Assembly: GCA_028703745.1 (NCBI GenBank)
Contig: JAQVME010000006.1
Location: forward strand, 1 to 17,885
Direction of reading: 5' to 3'
DNA from: Clostridia bacterium
Lineage (GTDB): Bacteria; Bacillota; Clostridia; Christensenellales; DTU072
DNA: 17,885 nucleotides
Below the pieces are notes generated by a model, which had not been told where the DNA came from, did no database searches, and saw nothing but the letters and a program-made list of their open reading frames with translations. Numbering within the stretch: the first letter of the stretch is position 1; the number at the start of each line of letters is the position of its first letter. The translations under genes and the position numbers were made by a program. Shown here piece after piece: positions 8,891 through 15,004 of this stretch.

Positions 8891-8899
8891 ATTATAGCA
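8891..8899 (-). promoter_or_regulatory. Extended -10 promoter immediately upstream of the lipoprotein ATG
   Basis: On the - strand the sequence TGCTATAAT (8899-8891) is a perfect extended -10 (TGn-TATAAT). Only 7 bases (8890-8884) separate it from the ATG at 8883, so initiation is expected at or one base before the A of ATG. The -35 is weak (TTTGAT at spacing 16). Confidence 0.55.
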
Positions 8900-8930
8900 T
8901 ATATAAATAAAAATCAAATATAAATAACAG

Positions 8931-9818
8931 TTATTTTTCCGTCAAATCCGAAATAAGCAACTTGGTATAAGCCGAAAACAGTGTCATACCTTTCATAATG
9001 CCGACTTTTTCGATATGCTGTTTTGACGGATAATAATAATCTCTGTCCTGATAGGGCGCGGCGTAGACCTTGATGCCCTTGCTCCGGCACTCCTCGGTAA
9101 AATGCGAAAAGCTATTGTTACAGGTTGAGGAATGGTACAACTCGACTAAAAAGCAGTCGGGACGTTCGGAGCAACTTAGATAATAGGAAAAATCCGTGCC
9201 GGGAGCGGCGGCAATAAGCGTCACACGGTTGACGGGGAATATCGGCGCAATCTTTTGCTCGGCAAAGGGCTTTCCGATTATGACGAAGTCTTTCTCTTGC
9301 ACCGCATAGGGGACTTCTACGGCGCTAAGCGTGTGAACGAAGGGCAGAAAATTGACTATTTTGTTAGCGGCAAAAAGCGCTTTTGGCGCGTTGTCGTTTT
9401 TGTAGCTGACAAAAACGCCTTTTACTCGGCGTTCAACGGCAGAAACCGCCATATCAAAGTTGTCTTTTGCGTTGCTTGAGGGCGAGTTCAAAGGGGAATG
9501 CGACGATACGAGTATTATGGGATAAGCCGTGTCGGCGAAGGCAAAGGACAAAAAAGCCGCCGTATAAACGAGGGTGTCTGTGCCGTGAAGCACGATTATT
9601 CCGTCGGTATCTTTTATGTTTCTTATAGTTTCGTACAAAGCTTTCCAATGCGAAGGTACCAAATCCTCACTGTGGATATAGTACGGGCAATGTTGCCTGA
9701 AGCTGTGCGCTTTGCCTTCAGTAAGTTGCCCTATATCGAAGTCTTTTGCAAGCTCGGCGCTGTTGCCGACTATTTTTGTGGCGATAGTGCCGCCTGTCAA
9801 TACTATGTCTATATTCAT
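8931..9818 (-). CDS. L-asparaginase/glutaminase-like amidohydrolase
   Basis: A 295-residue member of the asparaginase/glutaminase family, which hydrolyses asparagine to aspartate and ammonia. The N-terminal LTGGTIATK holds the nucleophile threonine (T11), and VLHGTDTLVYTAAFLSF holds the second Thr-Asp pair (T80, D81). HSEDLVPSHW corresponds to the DSSDMTPEDW substrate-binding segment. The third catalytic element, a lysine in a V-T-K context in E. coli enzymes, is not obvious. The middle region (about 110-160) is divergent and the protein is some 35 residues shorter than usual, so activity or specificity may differ. The C-terminal IEKVGIMKGMTLFSAYTKL is the usual closing segment. I chose ATG at 9818 because CGGAGAA lies 7 bases upstream; a longer frame adds 19 residues that are not family-like. 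No signal peptide, so cytosolic. Confidence 0.85.
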   Translation of the reverse strand: MNIDIVLTGGTIATKIVGNSAELAKDFDIGQLTEGKAHSFRQHCPYYIHSEDLVPSHWKALYETIRNIKDTDGIIVLHGTDTLVYTAAFLSFAFADTAYPIILVSSHSPLNSPSSNAKDNFDMAVSAVERRVKGVFVSYKNDNAPKALFAANKIVNFLPFVHTLSAVEVPYAVQEKDFVIIGKPFAEQKIAPIFPVNRVTLIAAAPGTDFSYYLSCSERPDCFLVELYHSSTCNNSFSHFTEECRSKGIKVYAAPYQDRDYYYPSKQHIEKVGIMKGMTLFSAYTKLLISDLTEK

Positions 9819-9845
9819 AAATTCTCCGTTTTTGTTGGTGATTAT

Positions 9846-9875
9846 ATTATAGCTTAATAATGCCGCGGTAAACAA
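9846..9875 (-). promoter_or_regulatory. Promoter of the asparaginase-like gene
   Basis: On the - strand TTGTTT (9875-9870), 18-base spacer, TATAAT (9851-9846), overlapped by a second TATAAT five bases on. It lies about 27 bases upstream of the chosen ATG at 9818, with the GGAG site between. Confidence 0.6.
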
Positions 9876-9912
9876 CGGGTTTTTTGCAAATAATAAATAT
9901 ATGGAGGAGTTT

Positions 9913-10041
9913 ATGAAGGGAAAAAGGGATATAAAAATGCGCTCAATTGATAAGCAGAATATGATAATGTCTTTGAAAGACGAAGCGCAGGCGCTTGAAG
10001 CCGCTTACGAGGAAGACAACAGAGAAGACGAAACCGATTAA
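9913..10041 (+). CDS. Small acidic-tailed hypothetical protein (42 aa)
   Basis: Not recognised. An ATG preceded by GGAGGAG (9903-9909) opens a 42-codon frame ending in TAA. The product has a basic first half (MKGKRDIKMRSIDKQN) and a strongly acidic second half ending EEDNREDETD, with a probable helix over MSLKDEAQALEAAYEE. There are no cysteines, signal peptide or membrane segment. Codon choice (AGA, ATA, GCG/GCC, GAC) resembles the neighbouring genes, which argues for real coding. It lies between the divergent asparaginase promoter and the fabG promoter, 55 bases before fabG. An in-frame ATG at 9901 would add four residues but has no ribosome site. The strong ribosome site is the main support; function is unknown. 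Confidence 0.55.
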   Translation: MKGKRDIKMRSIDKQNMIMSLKDEAQALEAAYEEDNREDETD

Positions 10042-10048
10042 TAAATGC

Positions 10049-10076
10049 TTGCCAAAAGGCGGCGGCGTTGTATAAT
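10049..10076 (+). promoter_or_regulatory. Sigma-A-like promoter of the FabG-type dehydrogenase gene
   Basis: TTGCCA (10049-10054), 16-base spacer, perfect TATAAT (10071-10076), then a 20-base leader carrying AAGGA about 8 bases before the ATG at 10097. The -35 starts just after the stop of the 42-residue ORF. Confidence 0.75.
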
Positions 10077-10096
10077 TAATGAATAAGGAATAAAGT

Positions 10097-10804
10097 ATGA
10101 ACAAAATTGCATTAGTTACAGGCGCCACGGGCGGCATCGGCAGCGCCATAATTGAAGAATTGTCAAGAGAAGGGTATTTCGTTGCGGGCTTTTATAACAA
10201 AAACAGCATTCAAGCCTCACAAATCCACCGTCAAACAGGCGCCGATATGGTCGCTGCCGACATAACCGATGCTTCGGCGGTCGAGCAGGCAGTCAACGCT
10301 ACAATCAAAAAATACGGCAGGATTGACGTACTTGTCAACAACGCCGGCATTGCGCAGCAAAAGCTGTTCTCCGACCTCTCGGCAGAAGAGATTTCGCTGA
10401 TGCTTGACATAAACCTGAAAGGCGCTATGCTGGTAACAAAGGCGGTCATACCGTCTATGGTAAGCAACAAATACGGCAGAATAATAAATATCAGCTCGGT
10501 CTGGGGGGTGTTTGGTGGCTCTTGCGAGGCGCATTATTCGGCAAGCAAAGCCGGACTTATCGGCTTTAGCAAGGCGTTGAGCCGTGAACTGGGACTCAGC
10601 AACATCACGGTAAATTGTATAGCGCCGGGCATGATTGACACGCATATGAACGATGGTATTGCCGACAAAGACTGTTTTTTGTCTCAAACCTCGCTACAAA
10701 AAATAGGCAGACCCGCGGATGTCGCCTGCCTTGTGGGCTTTTTAGCTTCGGACAATGCCGGCTATATCACCGGTCAAGTCATAGGCGTAGACGGTGGGAT
10801 TTAG
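10097..10804 (+). CDS. Short-chain dehydrogenase, 3-oxoacyl-ACP reductase (FabG) type
   Basis: A 235-residue classical short-chain dehydrogenase, slightly under the usual 245. It would catalyse NAD(P)H-dependent ketone reduction in the cytosol, by similarity the 3-oxoacyl-ACP step of fatty acid elongation. Landmarks are the TGATGGIG nucleotide-binding loop (8-15), NNAG (81-84), N106 in DINLKGA, the catalytic serine S134 in NISSVWG, the YxxxK pair Y147/K151 in HYSASKAGLIGFSKAL, and the C-terminal YITGQVIGVDGGI typical of FabG. It is not in a fab cluster here and has its own promoter, so it may be a paralogue acting on another substrate. Its TAG overlaps the stop of the convergent fhs gene by 4 bases. 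The family call is secure; the FabG substrate is an inference. Confidence 0.88.
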   Translation: MNKIALVTGATGGIGSAIIEELSREGYFVAGFYNKNSIQASQIHRQTGADMVAADITDASAVEQAVNATIKKYGRIDVLVNNAGIAQQKLFSDLSAEEISLMLDINLKGAMLVTKAVIPSMVSNKYGRIINISSVWGVFGGSCEAHYSASKAGLIGFSKALSRELGLSNITVNCIAPGMIDTHMNDGIADKDCFLSQTSLQKIGRPADVACLVGFLASDNAGYITGQVIGVDGGI

Positions 10805-12453
10805 CTCAAACCGGAGATTTCGCCCTCGCCGTTTATGCTCATTCTTTCTGAATTCGGACTGGCGGGCAATCCCGGCATAAGCAAGATATTCGTGCATACC
10901 ACGAGCACAAAACCCGCGCCCGCTCTTATTATTACTTCCTTGACGCTGAACTCAAAGCCTTTCGGTGAGCCGACTGCGTTTGCGTCGCAAGAGAAGGAAT
11001 ATTGCGTTTTTGCTATGCAAACAGGCAGGTTGCGGTAAGCGTGCTTTTCTTCAATTTTGGTTATCTGCTGAAGCGACTCTTCCGAGAAGCTGACACTGCC
11101 GGCTCGGTAAATCTTTTTTGCTATTTTTTCTATTTTTTTCTTGAGCGGATCGTTCAGATGGTAGACATACTCAATGGCTGCCTTGTTTTCGCATAACTTA
11201 GCAACCGCCGCGGCAAGCGAGGCGGCGCCCTTGCCTCCGTCGGCAAAGCAGGTTACGGGCACGGCTTGTACGCCGAGCTCGGCGCAAAGGGTTTTTATTG
11301 TTGCTATTTCGGCTTCTGTGTCGCCGGAAAATCTGTTGATAGCTACTACCGCAGGTATTTTGAATACGCCGGTAAGGTTCTCAATATGAGTTCTGACGTT
11401 CTCAAAGCCTTTCTTTATCGCCGAGAGGTTTTCTTCTTGTATGAGTTCGTCGCTGACTTTGGCATTGAATTTTATCGAGCGGACGGTGGTGACAAGCACC
11501 GCGCATCTCGGGTTAAGATTGCCTAATCTGCATTTGATGTCGATGAACTTTTCTCCGCCCAGTTCTGCGCCGAAGCCTGCTTCGGTGACGGTATATTCGG
11601 AATGGGCAAGCGCCGTGCGCGTGGCAATTATGCTGTTGCAACCATGGGCAATATTTGCGAAGGGTCCGCCGTGTATGATTGCCGGTGTGCCCTCGAGAGT
11701 TTGGACGAGGTTGGGTTTTATGGCCTCTTTCAGCAGTATGGTCATAGCCTCCTGCGCCTTGAGGTCTCGGACGGTGATTTCTTCGCCGCTGAGACCGTAG
11801 CCAATTATTATTTTTGCCAAGCGTTCTTTCAAATCGTTTATAGAGGAGGCGAGGCACAGCACCGCCATTATTTCCGATGCCGCGGTAATTACAAAGCCGT
11901 CATTTCGCGGCACACCGTTTATGTCGCCGCCGAGGCAAACCCTGATTTCTCTCAAAGCTCTGTCGTTGAGGTCAATGCACCTCTTCCATGCGACGTTTGC
12001 TATGCCCAGACTGTTTCCTTGCTTGATGTGGTTGTCGATAAGAGCCGAAAGCAAATTGTTGGCAGAGGTGAGAGCGTGAAAGTCTCCCGTAAAATGCAGG
12101 TTGATATCCTCCATGGGCACAACCTGTGAATATCCGCCGCCGCACGCGCCGCCTTTTATGCCGAACACTGGTCCGAGAGAAGGCTCGCGGAGAGCTATAC
12201 AGCTCTTTTTGCCAAGTTGAGAGAGGGCGTCGGCAAGACCTATGCTGACCGTAGTTTTGCCTTCGCCGTAGCGTGTGGGATTCATTGCCGTGACAAGAAT
12301 GAGTTTGCCCTTCAATTCTTTGTCTCGAATATTGATTTTTGCTTTGTATCTGCCGTAGCTTTCAATTTCTTCCTCTTCCAGTCCGAGCTTTGCGGCTACT
12401 GCGGAAATGGGCTGCATTTGTGCGCTTCTTGCGATTTCTACGTCTGTTTTCAA
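10801..12453 (-). CDS. fhs: Formate-tetrahydrofolate ligase
   Basis: A 550-residue enzyme (family usually about 556) that makes 10-formyl-tetrahydrofolate from formate, tetrahydrofolate and ATP. This is the entry step of the methyl branch of the Wood-Ljungdahl pathway and a general one-carbon donor. Landmarks are the ATP loop MNPTRYGEGKTT (G63-T68), HFTGDFHALTSANN, the internal PAIIHGGPFANIAHGCNS segment, and the near-terminal LMPGLPASPNSERMSI. The start is TTG at 12453: AAGGAG lies 7 bases upstream and the protein then begins KTDVEIARSAQM, as expected. A 30-codon upstream extension to the nearest ATG lies inside feoB and is not family-like. The TTG overlaps the feoB TGA (TTGA), and the stop overlaps the convergent dehydrogenase stop. 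The ATP loop has RY where PA is common; residues needed for phosphate binding are intact. Confidence 0.96.
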   Translation of the reverse strand: MKTDVEIARSAQMQPISAVAAKLGLEEEEIESYGRYKAKINIRDKELKGKLILVTAMNPTRYGEGKTTVSIGLADALSQLGKKSCIALREPSLGPVFGIKGGACGGGYSQVVPMEDINLHFTGDFHALTSANNLLSALIDNHIKQGNSLGIANVAWKRCIDLNDRALREIRVCLGGDINGVPRNDGFVITAASEIMAVLCLASSINDLKERLAKIIIGYGLSGEEITVRDLKAQEAMTILLKEAIKPNLVQTLEGTPAIIHGGPFANIAHGCNSIIATRTALAHSEYTVTEAGFGAELGGEKFIDIKCRLGNLNPRCAVLVTTVRSIKFNAKVSDELIQEENLSAIKKGFENVRTHIENLTGVFKIPAVVAINRFSGDTEAEIATIKTLCAELGVQAVPVTCFADGGKGAASLAAAVAKLCENKAAIEYVYHLNDPLKKKIEKIAKKIYRAGSVSFSEESLQQITKIEEKHAYRNLPVCIAKTQYSFSCDANAVGSPKGFEFSVKEVIIRAGAGFVLVVCTNILLMPGLPASPNSERMSINGEGEISGLS

Positions 12454-14522
12454 GTCTTCGCTCCTTTTTTCTTTATGCGTTTGTATAAGTATATTGCGGC
12501 AACCGAGGCGGCGGCGAATATCAGCGGCGCAAGTACTATCCATTTGTTATAAAAGTACAAACTGCCGATATTATATATCAAAAAGGCAACTAAATATGCC
12601 GTAGCCACTTGGAAACCCATTGTAATTAGCAACCATTTTGTTGAACCCATTTCTTTCTTTGTGGCACCCAAAGCGGCTATACAGGGGAACGAAAGCAGCA
12701 CGAAAGCCATAAATGAATACGCTGACAGCGGAGTGAAAATGGTTGCAAGCGCGGCTGCGATATCGGCTTCCGAACCCAGCAAGATTGAAAGCGAGGATAC
12801 CACCGTCTCTTTTGCGAACATTCCTGCCAGCAATGCTACCGAGGCTCGCCAGTCTCCGAAGCCCAGCGGCGCGAAAATCGGCGCAAGTACGTTGCCGATT
12901 GATGCAAGCAGGCTACGCTCAGCCTCAACCATGCGGAAGCTCCAATCAAAATTCTGCAATACCCACAGCACTATCGATGCGGCAAAAATTATGGTGCCGG
13001 CTTTTATTATAAAAGATTTTGACTTTTCCCACAACTCTATTAATACGTTTTTCAACTGCGGCAGTCTGTACTGGGGCAGTTCGAGCACGAAAGTGTCGGA
13101 CTGAGTTTTGAAGAGTCGCAATTTTTTGAGAAGCAGACCGCCGGCGATTACCATAGCGATGCCCAAAAGGTACATAGAGGGCGCAACGAATGCATTGTCG
13201 GGGAAGAAAGCGCCTACGAACAGCGCAAAAACCGGCAGCTTTGCCGAGCAGGGTATGAAGGGAGTTAGCATAATAGTCAGCCGTCTTTCGTCGTTGTTTT
13301 CTACGGTGCGCGCGCTCATAATGGCGGGCACGCTGCAACCGCAACCGATTATCATAGGTATAAAGGATTTGCCGGACAGTCCGATTTTTTTGAAAAGCCG
13401 GTCCATAATGTACGCCACGCGCGCCATATAGCCGCAACCTTCAAGCAAAGAGATGAATAGAAAAAGCAATATGATTTGCGGCAGAAAGGTGAGTATGGTA
13501 CCCACGCCGGTTATGATGCCGTCGACGACAAGCCCTATCAGCCAAGGCGAAATGCCGGCGGCTTCAAGACCTCCCCGAACGCTGCCTTTCAACAGTTCCA
13601 GCACACGCTCCAAAGCCTCCAGACCGAGATTTCCGAGGGTTTGGATGGAGATAAAATACATCAGCCAGATGATAAGCACAAAAATGGGAAAGGCAAGGTA
13701 TTTGTTGGTGAGTACCTTGTCTATTTTTGCGGAAAGCGCGGCGCGCTTATTCATTTTTTTTGTTTGAAATGAAGGTATTATTTTTTCGATATAAGCGTAT
13801 CTCAGGTTTGAAATGATTTCTACGCCTTTTTCGCCGTAACGCTTTTCGGCGGCAAGCACGGTCTTTTCCACGGAGGCAAAGTCCTTGTCTTGACGGCTCA
13901 ATGTCAAAGAGTCGCGTTCAAAAACCTTTATGGCGGAGAACCTGTCAAGTTCCAGCTTTTGAGAAATCTCCGAAAGAGCTTTTTCTATGTCTTCGGGGTA
14001 TTCTATCTTCAGCGCTTTTGACGGGCGGTTGATTTCGGCAAGGCATAAATCCATGAGCTTGGTTATATTCCTGTTTTTTAGCGCCGATATGGGCATAGCG
14101 CGTATGCCGAGGATGTCCGAAAGTCTATTTTCGTCAACGCTTATACCGCTGGACTCAAGCTCGTCAAGCATATTGAGCGCGGCAACAACCTTTGCGCCCG
14201 TTTCTGCCAGCTGGGTGGTAAGGTACAGGTTGCGCTCGAGGTTGGTTGTGTCGATAATATTTATTATTAAGTCCGGCTTTTCGCTTTGAAGATAGTCACG
14301 GGCTATTTTCTCTTCGAGAGAGTAGGGCGTAAGTGAATAAATACCCGGCAAATCGACAATAGTCACCGATTTGTTTTTATAATAAACGCCCTGTTTTTTT
14401 TCTATGGTGACACCCGGCCAGTTGCCCACCGTTTGCCGCATCTTTGTCAAGGCGTTAAAAAGAGTGGTTTTGCCGGAATTTGGATTGCCGATAAGCGCGA
14501 TTTTGTAGTTTTTTTGCGTCAT
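12450..14522 (-). CDS. feoB: Ferrous iron transport protein B
   Basis: A 690-residue membrane GTPase that takes up Fe(II). The N-terminal G domain shows G1 GNPNSGKT (12-19), the switch I threonine in WPGVTIEKK (T39), G3 DLPG (57-60), and G4 NMLD (117-120). It is followed by the FeoB GDI-like helical region and, from about residue 275, the polytopic membrane core. The diagnostic CSVPAIMSARTVENNDERRLTIMLTPFIPCSAKLPVF segment contains the two gate cysteines. The C-terminus ends in a basic tail (KRIKKKGAKT). The ATG overlaps the feoA stop (ATGA), and the TGA overlaps the fhs TTG start. Length and motifs are complete. No FeoC is present. Confidence 0.96.
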   Translation of the reverse strand: MTQKNYKIALIGNPNSGKTTLFNALTKMRQTVGNWPGVTIEKKQGVYYKNKSVTIVDLPGIYSLTPYSLEEKIARDYLQSEKPDLIINIIDTTNLERNLYLTTQLAETGAKVVAALNMLDELESSGISVDENRLSDILGIRAMPISALKNRNITKLMDLCLAEINRPSKALKIEYPEDIEKALSEISQKLELDRFSAIKVFERDSLTLSRQDKDFASVEKTVLAAEKRYGEKGVEIISNLRYAYIEKIIPSFQTKKMNKRAALSAKIDKVLTNKYLAFPIFVLIIWLMYFISIQTLGNLGLEALERVLELLKGSVRGGLEAAGISPWLIGLVVDGIITGVGTILTFLPQIILLFLFISLLEGCGYMARVAYIMDRLFKKIGLSGKSFIPMIIGCGCSVPAIMSARTVENNDERRLTIMLTPFIPCSAKLPVFALFVGAFFPDNAFVAPSMYLLGIAMVIAGGLLLKKLRLFKTQSDTFVLELPQYRLPQLKNVLIELWEKSKSFIIKAGTIIFAASIVLWVLQNFDWSFRMVEAERSLLASIGNVLAPIFAPLGFGDWRASVALLAGMFAKETVVSSLSILLGSEADIAAALATIFTPLSAYSFMAFVLLSFPCIAALGATKKEMGSTKWLLITMGFQVATAYLVAFLIYNIGSLYFYNKWIVLAPLIFAAASVAAIYLYKRIKKKGAKT
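12461..12466 (-). promoter_or_regulatory. Ribosome-binding site that fixes the TTG start of fhs
   Basis: AAGGAG on the - strand (CTCCTT on +), 7 bases before TTG at 12453. It lies within the last codons of feoB, so fhs translation is probably coupled to feoB. Confidence 0.85.
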
Positions 14523-14749
14523 GGAAGCTCCTCTACTACGATGTTCTTTGCGTCGGCCTTTCTGATAGCGAGGTCAAACCCCCTCAAAGTAATAAGTATA
14601 GGGTCTCCGAGAGGAGCTCTTCCTTTCATAAGGACGGTAGCGCCCTTCGTAAGCCCCATATCCATCAAGCGCCTCTTCGTAGACTCACGAACTAGCACGT
14701 CTTTTATTATTGCGGTCTTGCGAGTGGTTATGTCCAGTAGCGTCAGCAT
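14519..14749 (-). CDS. feoA: Ferrous iron transport protein A
   Basis: A 76-residue cytosolic SH3-like partner of FeoB. Landmarks are an MLTLLDITTRKTAIIKDV opening, RRLMDMGLTKGATVLMKGRAPLGDPILITLRGFDLAIRK (the usual FeoA core with the RL.DMGL and GDP...LRG..LALR patterns) and a short tail. I chose ATG at 14749 because a perfect GGAGG lies 5 bases upstream (14758-14754). The longer frame from 14773 would run through the palindromic operator. The stop overlaps the feoB start by 4 bases (ATGA), a strong sign of coupled translation. It is the first gene of the feoA-feoB-fhs operon. Confidence 0.94.
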   Translation of the reverse strand: MLTLLDITTRKTAIIKDVLVRESTKRRLMDMGLTKGATVLMKGRAPLGDPILITLRGFDLAIRKADAKNIVVEELP

Positions 14750-14763
14750 GCTTCCTCCGATAT

Positions 14764-14783
14764 CAGTTAGCATATGCTAACTG
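14764..14783. promoter_or_regulatory. Perfect 20-base palindrome: probable metal-responsive operator of the feo operon
   Basis: CAGTTAGCATATGCTAACTG equals its own reverse complement. It begins at the predicted transcription start and ends 5 bases before the feoA ribosome site, so a bound dimer would block initiation. The TTAG...CTAA arms recall DtxR/IdeR-type half-sites more than the GATAATGAT pattern of Fur. That link is inference; no regulator gene is in the window. An alternative is a 5' hairpin on the mRNA. Confidence 0.65.
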
Positions 14784-14790
14784 CATATAC

Positions 14791-14819
14791 ATAATATTAC
14801 ACAAGCATTTTTTAGTCAA
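14791..14819 (-). promoter_or_regulatory. Sigma-A-like promoter of feoA-feoB-fhs
   Basis: On the - strand TTGACT (14819-14814), 17-base spacer, TATTAT (14796-14791). Predicted start near 14784, immediately before the palindrome. Close to consensus in both boxes and in spacing. Confidence 0.8.
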
Positions 14820-14897
14820 ACATTTCGACGACTATTTTCATCCGTCATGGTAAATTTATAGTAAATCAATGTGAGCTGTTTTTGCGGAGGTAATACA

Positions 14898-14912
14898 ATG
14901 ATTATTTTATAA
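14898..14912 (+). other. Four-codon mini-frame with a strong ribosome site (leader peptide or decayed ORF)
   Basis: GGAGG (14886-14890) lies 7 bases before ATG ATT ATT TTA TAA, encoding only MIIL. A weak promoter-like pair (TTTTCA, 16 bases, TATAGT) lies about 35-60 bases upstream. Reading past the stop in frame gives 12 more codons and then TAA. The rest of 14820-15004 contains no other frame I can support. It may be a chance match, a decayed gene start or a small transcript. Confidence 0.2.
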
Positions 14913-15004
14913 CAGTTATATATAAAATATGTGGTAGAGAGAAGAAAATAAGCGTACAAAACGTCACAAATTGGGAATAGCCGGATAAAAAAGGAAGGCG
15001 CCGA

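Noticed and set aside
9819..9875. N-terminal extension of the asparaginase-like protein by 19 residues
   Set aside because: It would run through the promoter -10 region. ATG at 9818 has GGAG at proper spacing and begins the family motif directly.
11513..11857. Arg-rich 114-codon - strand frame within fhs
   Set aside because: It is an alternate frame of the well-conserved fhs gene, with low-complexity composition and no start signals.
12454..12543. N-terminal extension of fhs to an upstream ATG
   Set aside because: The added 30 residues overlap feoB and do not resemble the family. The TTG at 12453 has a good ribosome site and the expected N-terminus.
14750..14773. N-terminal extension of feoA by 8 residues
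   Set aside because: It would start inside the operator palindrome and has no ribosome site, whereas ATG at 14749 has a perfect GGAGG.
14820..15004. Terminator below the 513-residue lipoprotein gene
   Set aside because: The only candidate is a short GGCGCC near a T-run on the - strand; no stable GC stem directly before the T-run was found.
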